11,612 nucleotides of DNA from Bacteroidales bacterium. Its GTDB lineage: Bacteria > Bacteroidota > Bacteroidia > Bacteroidales > UBA932. The stretch's first letter is position 1. The number at the start of each line of letters is the position of its first letter. Of this stretch, positions 1 through 6,559 are shown one piece after another. The stretch spans positions 1-11,612 of the forward strand of contig JAFZLP010000140.1 of assembly GCA_017551405.1 (NCBI GenBank), given 5' to 3'. The notes below the pieces were generated by a model. That model ran no database searches. It saw nothing but the letters and a program-made list of their open reading frames with translations, and was not told the DNA's origin. A program made the position numbers and the translations under genes.

Positions 1-717
1 GATGCCGAGTATTATAACCTGCTCGGAAAGGCGGTTGAGGTGGACGATGTGCTCCGCAGGCACGAGGCCATCATGGACGAGTTCGACCCGGACGGCAAGG
101 TGGATCTGCTGCTGGACGAGTGGGGCACCTGGTGGGAGGTCGAACCCGGCACCAATCCCGGGCATCTGTACCAGCAGAACACCATGCGCGACGCCATCAT
201 GGCGGCTCTGTCGCTCAATATCTTCAACGCCCATACAGGGCGTCTTAAAATGGCCAACATCGCCCAGATGGTGAACGTGCTGCAGGCCATGATCCTGACC
301 CGCGACTCCGAAATAGTGCTCACTCCCACCTATCATGTGTTCCGCATGTACAACGTGCACCAGAACGCCCGTTTTGTGCCGTGCGAGGTGGGGGCGGCCC
401 TTAAAACCGCTCCCGACGGAAGGCCTTACCCCGGCGTGAGCGTCAGTGTATCGCGTTCGGAATCAGGGGTTTATAATATCTCCCTGGCCAACACCGACCT
501 GGCGAAGGGGCAGACTGTTGAACTGGAGTTCGACGGGTTCGTTCCCGGTGCGGCCACCGGCGAGATCCTCACTTCCGGGGACGTGCGGGATTTCAACGAC
601 TTCGGCGCCGACGCCCGCAAGGTCGCACCCGCGGAATTCACCGGCATCAAGAAGAACGGCAGGAAACTCACAGTGGAGCTTCCCGCCGCTTCGGTCGTGG
701 TGCTGGCCGTAAACTAA
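1..717 (+). CDS. Alpha-L-arabinofuranosidase, GH51 family (C-terminal part, 5' end outside window)
   Basis: Partial gene, open from base 1; 238 residues and the stop are visible. GH51 enzymes remove terminal alpha-L-arabinofuranosyl groups from arabinan, arabinoxylan or arabinogalactan side chains by a retaining mechanism. The segment DEWGTWWEV (visible residues 39-47) is the family's nucleophile motif, with Glu40 as the probable catalytic nucleophile; the acid/base Glu must lie before the window. Residues up to about 110 complete the TIM barrel (for example [20 protein letters not shown]). The rest is the C-terminal beta-sandwich domain, rich in V, S and T and ending VVVLAVN. The gene ends in tandem stops TAA TAG and overlaps the convergent rubrerythrin gene by 4 bases. 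Location (periplasm or cytoplasm) cannot be judged without the N-terminus. Other arabinofuranosidase families fit the DEWG motif less well. Confidence 0.9.
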   Translation, partial: DAEYYNLLGKAVEVDDVLRRHEAIMDEFDPDGKVDLLLDEWGTWWEVEPGTNPGHLYQQNTMRDAIMAALSLNIFNAHTGRLKMANIAQMVNVLQAMILTRDSEIVLTPTYHVFRMYNVHQNARFVPCEVGAALKTAPDGRPYPGVSVSVSRSESGVYNISLANTDLAKGQTVELEFDGFVPGAATGEILTSGDVRDFNDFGADARKVAPAEFTGIKKNGRKLTVELPAASVVVLAVN

Positions 718-1256
718 TAGTTCTCTGCGCGCAGCTCGAAGTAGCTCTTCGGGTGGTTGCAGCACGGGCACATTTCGGGGGCCTTGGGGCCGATCACGAT
801 GTGTCCGCAGTTGCGGCATATCCAGATGCGGTCACCGTCGCGTGAGAACACTACGCCGTCCTTGATGTTCTCGGCGAGCTTGCGGTAGCGCTCCTCGTGG
901 TGCTTCTCGATTGCGCCCACCATGCGGAACTTGGCGGCGATTTCCTTGAAGCCTTCTTCATCGGCCTCCTTGGCCATGCGGTCGTACATGTCGGTCCACT
1001 CGAAGTTCTCGCCGTCGGCGGCAGCCTTGAGGTTGGCCGGGGTGTCGGGAATTTCGCCGCCGCAAAGGTACTTGAACCAGAGCTTTGCATGCTCTTTTTC
1101 GTTCTCTGCGGTCTCGAGGAAGATGGCGGCTATCTGCTCGTAGCCTTCCTTCTTTGCCTTGGATGCGAAATAGGTGTACTTGTTGCGTGCCTGGGACTCG
1201 CCTGCAAAAGCTTCCTGCAGGTTCTTCTCGGTCTTTGTTCCTTTAAGGTCTTTCAT
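714..1256 (-). CDS. rbr: Rubrerythrin (diiron peroxidase with rubredoxin-like domain)
   Basis: 180 residues, the usual length for classical rubrerythrin. The enzyme is cytoplasmic and reduces hydrogen peroxide with electrons from reduced rubredoxin or an NADH-dependent reductase, a standard defence in anaerobes. The N-terminal four-helix ferritin-like domain (about 1-140) carries the expected diiron ligands by alignment from memory with Desulfovibrio rubrerythrin: Glu20 ([10 protein letters not shown]), Glu53 and His56 (ENEKEH), Glu83 and Glu86, Glu117 and His120. The C-terminal rubredoxin-like domain has Cys147-x2-Cys150 and Cys163-x2-Cys166 for the FeS4 site. The ATG at 1254-1256 gives the normal family start [13 protein letters not shown]. 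It lies 25 bases downstream of the alkaline phosphatase on the same strand; I see no TAnnTTTG element in that gap, so read-through from the phosphatase or a promoter inside it is likely. Its stop overlaps the end of the GH51 gene. Confidence 0.96.
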   Translation of the reverse strand: MKDLKGTKTEKNLQEAFAGESQARNKYTYFASKAKKEGYEQIAAIFLETAENEKEHAKLWFKYLCGGEIPDTPANLKAAADGENFEWTDMYDRMAKEADEEGFKEIAAKFRMVGAIEKHHEERYRKLAENIKDGVVFSRDGDRIWICRNCGHIVIGPKAPEMCPCCNHPKSYFELRAENY

Positions 1257-1281
1257 GATTTTATGCTATTAAATATGTTTG

Positions 1282-2961
1282 TTATTTGAACAGTTCTGCG
1301 AGGGATGTGTCCAGATAGAACTGGCCGTTTTCCTGCATGTACACGACGGGGCAGAGGGTGTGGACGATGCGCTCTTCGCCTTCGGTTTCAGAGAAGTAAC
1401 ACTCTGAATGATAGGCAGGTATGCGGAGCTGACGGCCGTCCTTGCGGACGAAGAGAGTGGGATAGTCATCTCCCGGGACGACCTCGAGCTCGCAGCCGTC
1501 GAACACCTGCAGGTGCGAGGCGTACAGCTTGTCGGAAAGCTCTACCAGCACCTGGCGGGAGGGGAATCCCAGCTCTTTGCAGATGTAGTCGTTGAGCTCG
1601 GTGTTGGTGATGATGCCCGAGGGCCTTTCGCCCCTGGGGTTGTAGACTGCAAGATAGACGTCCTCGCCGGTGTGGTTGCCGCTGGTGAAGCCGATGTGGG
1701 TGCGGCTGGTAAAGATGCCGCAGATTACGTTCTGGAGATTCCAGGAATTCGATACCTCCATGTAGTTGCCCTCGGTGCGGGTCATGCACGACTTGACGGC
1801 GGCAAGCTCCGCGGGCTTGAGGTCCATTCCGGCCTTTTCCCTGAAGATGGCGGGGATTTCATCCTCGCGGCAGTTCTGCAGGGTTTTGGTCATCTTGGCG
1901 GACGAAATGCGGCAGTCTTTGATGCCGACGAACATGGAATCGACCCCCTTGGAAGAATAATGGCGGTAATTGGCATCGCCTAGAGTGATGCCGGAATTGC
2001 CGTGGTCGGCTACCACCACCACGGTGGTATTGCCGTCCTTTTCGGCGAATTCAACCGCCTTCCTGACAGCGTTGTCGAACTCGATGAACTCGGTAATGGC
2101 CTCCACGGGGTCTTTCGAGTGGGCGCCGTAGTCCACCTTGCTGCCTTCGACCATGAGGAAGAAGCCGTCCGGGTCTTTGCTGAGGATGTCGATGGCCTTG
2201 GCGGTCATCTCGCTGAGGGAGGGCTCGGTGGAATCGTCGCGGTCGATTTCGAACTCCATGTAGTCTTCGTTGAACACGGCCCAGAGTTTGTCGCCGTCGA
2301 AGGCGCGGAAGCCTTCCACGTCATTTTCCAGGAGGGTGGCCCCGCTTTCGCGGATGGCCTCGCGCATGTCGTCGTCGAGGATGTTGTTGCCGCCTCCGAA
2401 CATCACGTCAAGGTTCTGGTTGGCCATCTGCCTGCCGAGGTCGTGATAGCGGTTCCTCCGTGCCCCGTGGGCCGCGGTAGCTGCCGGTGTGGCATGCGGG
2501 AACACTACTGTGGACACCACGCCGGTGGCCTTTTTCTTCAGGACTCTGGCGGCTTCGAGCACCGTGGCCGCGGGCTGAAGTGCCCTGTCGGCATCTACCG
2601 GAACCACGTCCTGGCCTGGATGGGGCTCGGGATAAATGGAGATATTGCCCTGCCGCTGAGGTACGCCGGTGGTGAAGCCGGACATGGCGGGCGCCGAGTC
2701 GGGGATGATGGCGTCCGACAGGCGGCTCTGCACGAGACCGCAGAAGAGAGGATCCAGGGCGAGCGGCAGCTCGAGGTCTCCGGTCATGTAGCGCTTGTAC
2801 CAGCGGGCCGTGGAAAACAGGCCGATGGAAGTGCCGTCGGAAACCATGAGAATGACATTCTTTGAAGGTTTGACTCTCTCCGGAACCCCGGTTGCCGCCT
2901 TGTTACCGGAGCAGGCTGCTGCGGCAAGCAGGACGGCTGATATGAACAATATCTTTCTCAT
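1282..2961 (-). CDS. Alkaline phosphatase (PhoA superfamily), probable lipoprotein
   Basis: 559 residues. Hydrolyses phosphate monoesters using a phosphoserine intermediate and a Zn2Mg centre. The N-terminus MRKILFISAVLLAAAACSG is a signal peptide with probable lipid-attached Cys17; no acidic export signal follows it, so I infer a periplasm-facing lipoprotein. Visible active-site residues, by comparison with E. coli PhoA: Asp42 (VSDGTS), nucleophile Ser89 (PDSAPAMSGFTTG), His156 and Thr158 (PHATPAA), phosphate-binding Arg169, Glu272, Asp277 and His281 (EGSKVDYGAH), Asp319-His320 (ADHGN), and His430 (HTGEDV). His156 replaces the E. coli Asp153, as in many other family members. The protein is about 90 residues longer than E. 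coli PhoA, with a probable beta-rich C-terminal extension after about residue 465. It diverges from the GNAT gene and has a -7 element at 2979-2986. Rubrerythrin follows after 25 bases. Regulation by phosphate cannot be read here. Confidence 0.93.
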   Translation of the reverse strand: MRKILFISAVLLAAAACSGNKAATGVPERVKPSKNVILMVSDGTSIGLFSTARWYKRYMTGDLELPLALDPLFCGLVQSRLSDAIIPDSAPAMSGFTTGVPQRQGNISIYPEPHPGQDVVPVDADRALQPAATVLEAARVLKKKATGVVSTVVFPHATPAATAAHGARRNRYHDLGRQMANQNLDVMFGGGNNILDDDMREAIRESGATLLENDVEGFRAFDGDKLWAVFNEDYMEFEIDRDDSTEPSLSEMTAKAIDILSKDPDGFFLMVEGSKVDYGAHSKDPVEAITEFIEFDNAVRKAVEFAEKDGNTTVVVVADHGNSGITLGDANYRHYSSKGVDSMFVGIKDCRISSAKMTKTLQNCREDEIPAIFREKAGMDLKPAELAAVKSCMTRTEGNYMEVSNSWNLQNVICGIFTSRTHIGFTSGNHTGEDVYLAVYNPRGERPSGIITNTELNDYICKELGFPSRQVLVELSDKLYASHLQVFDGCELEVVPGDDYPTLFVRKDGRQLRIPAYHSECYFSETEGEERIVHTLCPVVYMQENGQFYLDTSLAELFK

Positions 2962-2978
2962 TGCTGGAGTATTTTCTA

Positions 2979-2986
2979 CAAAAATA
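2979..2986 (-). promoter_or_regulatory. Probable Bacteroidetes -7 promoter element for alkaline phosphatase
   Basis: Read on the minus strand the bases are TATTTTTG, an exact match to TAnnTTTG, 17 bases before the ATG. A TTTG lies upstream at 3002-3005, but its 15-base spacing is shorter than the usual 19-21, so the -33 element is doubtful. The expected transcript would have a leader of only about 10 bases. Confidence 0.45.
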
Positions 2987-3010
2987 TAAAATTATTCCGC
3001 TCAAAAGTGA

Positions 3011-3018
3011 TATATTTG
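3011..3018 (+). promoter_or_regulatory. Probable Bacteroidetes -7 promoter element for the GNAT gene
   Basis: TATATTTG matches TAnnTTTG exactly and ends 16 bases before the ATG at 3035. No TTTG is present at the expected -33 distance, where the sequence is A-rich. It lies 24 bases from the oppositely oriented -7 element of the phosphatase gene. Confidence 0.5.
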
Positions 3019-3034
3019 AAAAACCTGGAGCGTT

Positions 3035-3532
3035 ATGAAGACCCGGCCCGCAACAATAAAAGACATGGATGTCATAATGGACCTTGTGGTCAAGGCCCGC
3101 GGAATCATGCGGTCCAGCGGGAACATGCAGCAGTGGACCGACGGCTATCCGTCGCGCGAGCTTATAGAGGAGGACATTCGCCTGGGCCACGGGTTCGTGG
3201 TAGTGCCCGACGAGGGCGGGGAGCCGCTCGCCTATTTCGCCTACATCGAGGGAATCGAACCCACATATAACACCATTTACGAGGGCGCCTGGATCGATGC
3301 TGACAGCCCCTATGCCGTCATTCACCGCCTTGCGTCCGCCCCTGAAACCCACGGGGTGTTCGATGCGGTGATGGCCTTCGCCACCTCCCGCTGCAGTAAC
3401 CTCAAGGTTGACACCCACCGCGACAACCACATCATGCAGCACAACTTTCTCAAGCACGGCTTCCGGTACTGCGGCATAATCTATCTCGAGACCGGTGCGG
3501 AACGCCTTGCTTACCAGCTGATTACCGCCTGA
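3035..3532 (+). CDS. GNAT-family N-acetyltransferase
   Basis: 165 residues, cytoplasmic, one GNAT domain. Members transfer an acetyl group from acetyl-CoA to an amine; the substrate here is unknown. The N-terminal MKTRPATIKDMDVIMDLV is the typical first strand and helix. Central strands occur at about 53-72 and 80-88, followed by YAVIHRLAS (93-101) and then LKVDTHRDNHIMQHNFLKHG (123-142), which is the usual motif-B region in which the end of the helix leads to GFRYCGIIYL. The acetyl-CoA loop normally reading (Q/R)xxGx(G/A) is degenerate: APETHGVFDAV (102-112) keeps only one glycine. I recall similar small acetyltransferases from Bacteroidales with the same HxLASxxxxHGxF pattern, so this is probably the subfamily norm. 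The start has GGAG at 3027-3030, close to the ATG, and the preceding -7 element supports it. The stop lies 1 base from the convergent comF stop. Confidence 0.85.
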   Translation: MKTRPATIKDMDVIMDLVVKARGIMRSSGNMQQWTDGYPSRELIEEDIRLGHGFVVVPDEGGEPLAYFAYIEGIEPTYNTIYEGAWIDADSPYAVIHRLASAPETHGVFDAVMAFATSRCSNLKVDTHRDNHIMQHNFLKHGFRYCGIIYLETGAERLAYQLITA

Positions 3533-3533
3533 A

Positions 3534-4328
3534 TCACGGTCTCCCTACAAACGACAGGGTGGCGGCGGATATCCTGATCCGGCAGCCTTCTTCCCGCCCG
3601 AAGCGTTTGCACAGCGCGGCCCTCAGGGCCCTTTCGCATGCGCAGAGGGTGGCGCCTGTAGTGAACACGTCATCTATGAGCAGCAGATGCCGGCAGGCCC
3701 CGAGGGGGCTGCAGTCGGCCATGAAGGCCGATTTCACGTTGGCGTAGCGCTGGCTTCGGTGCAGCCTGGTCTGGGTTTTGGTCTTGCGCACTCGCCGGAG
3801 CAGGGAAGTGTTCACCGGAACTCCCAGTTCCTTAGCCACTGCCCTTGCGATGACCTCCGCCTGATTGTAACCGCGCCGCCATTTCCGCGCCCGGTGCAGC
3901 GGAACCGGGACTACCGCGTCCACGTCGGCAAACAGGGGCGAAGCCGCCAGTTCCCTACCCAGCATGGCCGCAAAATGCCTCCCTTCGGAAAAATCGCGGC
4001 CGTATTTGAGGCGCCGTGGGATGTTCTTGTAAGGGGAGCTTCCGGAATAGAACAGCAGGCTGCCGGCGTAGCTGAAAGGCTCATAGGAGGCGTCCTCGCC
4101 GGCGGAGTCTATCTCACTTTGTATCATTGAGTTGAAGGCCATGGCCATGGGGTTGTCGCGCTGCCTGGAGAAATAGGTAAGGGGCAGGCCGATTTCGCAT
4201 TCGGTGCAGATATGCCGCTCGCGCAGCAGGAGTTTGCGCCCGCACACCACGCAGGTGCGGGGCATGGCGATGTCGGCCACCACCCTCAACGCCTCCGCCA
4301 CGCTTATTCCCATCAGTCTCCGGTCCAT
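3534..4328 (-). CDS. comF: ComF family phosphoribosyltransferase-like protein
   Basis: 264 residues from the ATG chosen here. ComF proteins combine an N-terminal zinc ribbon with a type I phosphoribosyltransferase fold; in naturally transformable bacteria ComF is needed for DNA uptake, but many non-competent species keep it and its reaction is unsettled. The zinc ribbon has Cys26-x2-Cys29 (CVVCG) and Cys41-x2-Cys44 (CTEC). Conserved family stretches follow: VDAVVPVPLHRARKWRRGYN, then KTKTQTRLHRSQRYANV, and the PRPP-binding loop LLLIDDVFTTGATL with Asp219-Asp220. The start is uncertain: a TTG at 4347-4349 would add seven residues, and an in-frame ATG at 4311-4313, preceded by GGAG, would remove five. 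It diverges from the Xaa-Pro peptidase. I see no clear TAnnTTTG promoter on this strand. Confidence 0.9.
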   Translation of the reverse strand: MDRRLMGISVAEALRVVADIAMPRTCVVCGRKLLLRERHICTECEIGLPLTYFSRQRDNPMAMAFNSMIQSEIDSAGEDASYEPFSYAGSLLFYSGSSPYKNIPRRLKYGRDFSEGRHFAAMLGRELAASPLFADVDAVVPVPLHRARKWRRGYNQAEVIARAVAKELGVPVNTSLLRRVRKTKTQTRLHRSQRYANVKSAFMADCSPLGACRHLLLIDDVFTTGATLCACERALRAALCKRFGREEGCRIRISAATLSFVGRP

Positions 4329-4386
4329 TGGGGCGAAAATCCGAAACAAAATCCGTTTGTCAAAAAAAGTAAACGTTTAATTTTGC

Positions 4387-4394
4387 TAAATTTG
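4387..4394 (+). promoter_or_regulatory. Probable Bacteroidetes -7 promoter element for the Xaa-Pro peptidase
   Basis: TAAATTTG matches TAnnTTTG exactly, 22 bases before the ATG at 4417. The only upstream TTTG on this strand (4356-4359) is 27 bases away, longer than the usual spacing, so only the -7 half is well supported. The surrounding AT-rich stretch stands out from the GC-rich genes on both sides. Confidence 0.5.
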
Positions 4395-4416
4395 TAAGCA
4401 GAAATTAATAATCACT

Positions 4417-5805
4417 ATGTTTTCCAAAGCCATTTATGCCGCACGCAGAAAGCAGCTCGCCGAGCTGCTGAAAGGCCAGAAGGGCATCGCCGTCTTCATC
4501 GGCAACGCAGAAGCCCCTGCCCAGTATAAAGACAACTGCTATAAATTCCGTCAGGACAGCACCTGGCTGTATTATTTCGGAATAGACGAACCCCGTTTCG
4601 CCGCTACCATCGACCTCGAGACCGGCGAGGAAACCCTGTACGCCGACGACGTCAGCATAGATGACATCATCTGGATGGGCCCGCAGCCTTCCGTGGCCAG
4701 CCGCGCCGCCGAAATCGGAGTCGCCGCTTCGGCCCCGTATTCCAAGCTCGACCTGGTGGTGAGCGCCGCAATCGTGAAAGGCCGTCCCGTCCATACCATC
4801 CCGCCCAGCCGCTACTACAATACCCTCAAGCTGCAGAGCCTCGGCATAGACAAGCCCTCTGAGGCCCTCATCAGGGCCATCATCAAGATGCGCCTCGTCA
4901 AGCAGCCCGAGGAGATCGTGGAAATCGACGCCGCCGGCGTGCTCGGCCAGAAGATGCACACCGTGGCCAGGAAGGGCATACGACCCGGCCGCATTGAGCA
5001 GGAAATAGTGGGTGAAATGGAGGGCGTGACCCTGGCGGAAGGCTGGGGAATCTCCTTTGCCACCATCCTTACCCAGCACGGCGAGGTGTTCCATAACCAC
5101 GGGCATGACTTCCCCATCGTGCCCGGCAAGCTGATGGTCGTGGACGCCGGTGCCGAGAGCAATTCGCATTACGCCTCCGACTTCACCCGCACCTATCCCA
5201 CTTCAGGCAAGTATACTGCGAAGCAGAGGGATATCTACCAGACGGTCTACGAGTGCCACGAACTGGCCTTCAGCCTCATCAAACCCGGAGTGGCCTACCG
5301 CGACGTGCACCTGGCCTCATGCCGCCACATGCTCGAAAACCTGAAGGAGCTCGGCCTCGTGAAGGGCGACCTCGACGATATGATGGAGCTGGGCATAGCC
5401 GGCCTGTTCATGCCTCACGGCCTCGGCCACAACATGGGCCTGGACGTGCATGACATGGAAGACCTGGGCGAGGATCTCGTGGGATACGACGACGACCAGA
5501 AGCGCATCCGTCAGCTCGGCATCGGCAGCCTCAGGATGGCCCGCCGCCTGCAGCCCGGCAATGTCATCACAGACGAACCCGGCATCTACTTCATTCCCGA
5601 CCTCATCGCGCTGTGGAAGAAGAACGGCACCGACAAGGGCCACGTGAACTACTCCAAGCTCGAAGAGGGCTACCTCGACTTCGGCGGCATCCGGCTCGAG
5701 GACGACGTGCTGGTCACCGAAGACGGCGCACGCCGCACGGGAGGCACGCGCCTGCCCGCCTCGCCCGACGAGGTGGAAGCCGCAATGGCTGCCGATAAGG
5801 CTTAA
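4417..5805 (+). CDS. pepP: Xaa-Pro aminopeptidase/dipeptidase, M24B family
   Basis: 462 residues, no signal peptide, so cytoplasmic. It removes residues preceding proline, finishing peptide breakdown that other peptidases cannot complete. An N-terminal aminopeptidase-P-like domain (about 1-170, including FRQDSTWLYYFGIDEPRFAA) precedes the pita-bread catalytic domain. The dinuclear metal ligands are all visible: Asp243 (VVDAGAE), Asp255 (SDFTRT), His338 (PHGLGHNMG), Glu387 (DEPGIYF) and Glu428 (IRLEDDV). His345 (LDVHD) is the further conserved active-site His. The spacing between the last two Glu ligands is 41 residues, against 23 in E. coli PepP; the insert and FGGIRLEDDV resemble prolidase (PepQ), so dipeptidase activity is possible and the symbol is provisional. 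The start has no Shine-Dalgarno but a -7 element lies upstream. The stop is 10 bases from the convergent fabG stop. Confidence 0.92.
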   Translation: MFSKAIYAARRKQLAELLKGQKGIAVFIGNAEAPAQYKDNCYKFRQDSTWLYYFGIDEPRFAATIDLETGEETLYADDVSIDDIIWMGPQPSVASRAAEIGVAASAPYSKLDLVVSAAIVKGRPVHTIPPSRYYNTLKLQSLGIDKPSEALIRAIIKMRLVKQPEEIVEIDAAGVLGQKMHTVARKGIRPGRIEQEIVGEMEGVTLAEGWGISFATILTQHGEVFHNHGHDFPIVPGKLMVVDAGAESNSHYASDFTRTYPTSGKYTAKQRDIYQTVYECHELAFSLIKPGVAYRDVHLASCRHMLENLKELGLVKGDLDDMMELGIAGLFMPHGLGHNMGLDVHDMEDLGEDLVGYDDDQKRIRQLGIGSLRMARRLQPGNVITDEPGIYFIPDLIALWKKNGTDKGHVNYSKLEEGYLDFGGIRLEDDVLVTEDGARRTGGTRLPASPDEVEAAMAADKA

Positions 5806-5815
5806 ATACCTGATT

Positions 5816-6553
5816 TTAACAAATCATTGCCCCGTCCACGGGAATGACCTGGCCGCTCACATAAGCGGAGAGGTCGCTTGCGAGGAAGAGGGCCACACCC
5901 GCAATGTCTTCGGGGGTGCCGCCGCGGCGCAGCGGAATGCGCTTCTCCCACTCCTTGCGCATTTCTTCGGAAAGGGCGGCGGTCATGTCGGTGATGATGA
6001 AGCCGGGGGCGATGCAGTTCGCGCGTATTCCCTTCGGCCCCATTTCCTGGGCGATGCTCTTGTGGAGGGCGATCATGCCGGCCTTGCTGGAGGCGTAATT
6101 GCACTGCCCGGCGTTGCCGTGCACTCCCACGACGGAGGACATGCCGATGATGGAACCTCCGCGCTGGCGCATCATAATCGGGGTGACCGCATGGATGTAG
6201 TTGAATGCGGATTTGAGGTTGACGGTGAGCACGGCGTCCCACTGCTGCTCGGTCATGCGGAGCATGAGGCCGTCTTTGGTGATGCCGGCGTTGTTCACCA
6301 GGATGTCTATCCTGCCGAAATCTTCAACTATCTGGTTTACAACCGTTTCCGTGGCGGCGAAGTCGGCCGCGTTGCTCTCGTAGGCCTTGACCTTGACGCC
6401 GAGCGCCTCGAGTTCGGTTACGGTTTCGGGAATTATCTTGAGATCCGTGAAGGCGATATCCGCACCTTCGGAAGCGAATTTGAGGGCTATGGCCTTACCG
6501 ATGCCCCTTGATGCGCCGGTGATGAGCGCGACTTTTCCTTTGAGGAGATCCAT
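5816..6553 (-). CDS. fabG: 3-oxoacyl-ACP reductase FabG
   Basis: 245 residues, the usual FabG length. A short-chain dehydrogenase/reductase that uses NADPH to reduce 3-oxoacyl-ACP to (R)-3-hydroxyacyl-ACP, the first reduction of each fatty acid elongation cycle, in the cytoplasm. The Rossmann glycine motif is TGASRGIGKA (Gly13, Gly17, Gly19), followed by NNAG (87-90) and the FabG-typical ITKDGLMLRM. The catalytic tetrad is Asn112, Ser140, Tyr153 and Lys157 (YASSK). The C-terminus YVSGQVIPVDGAMIC has Ala where FabG usually has a second Gly (VDGG). The gene follows fabF with a 6-base gap and is surely co-transcribed with it; together they catalyse consecutive steps. The match to Bacteroides FabG remembered along the whole length makes a different SDR substrate unlikely. 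Confidence 0.95.
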   Translation of the reverse strand: MDLLKGKVALITGASRGIGKAIALKFASEGADIAFTDLKIIPETVTELEALGVKVKAYESNAADFAATETVVNQIVEDFGRIDILVNNAGITKDGLMLRMTEQQWDAVLTVNLKSAFNYIHAVTPIMMRQRGGSIIGMSSVVGVHGNAGQCNYASSKAGMIALHKSIAQEMGPKGIRANCIAPGFIITDMTAALSEEMRKEWEKRIPLRRGGTPEDIAGVALFLASDLSAYVSGQVIPVDGAMIC

Positions 6554-6559
6554 TTCAGC

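Noticed and set aside
2002..2865. 287-codon open frame on the plus strand inside the alkaline phosphatase
   Set aside because: Antisense shadow with the same H, V, G-rich composition; the phosphatase active-site residues are intact on the minus strand.
5803..5830. Possible terminator between pepP and fabG
   Set aside because: The AT-rich junction has no stem of useful length followed by a T-run on either strand.
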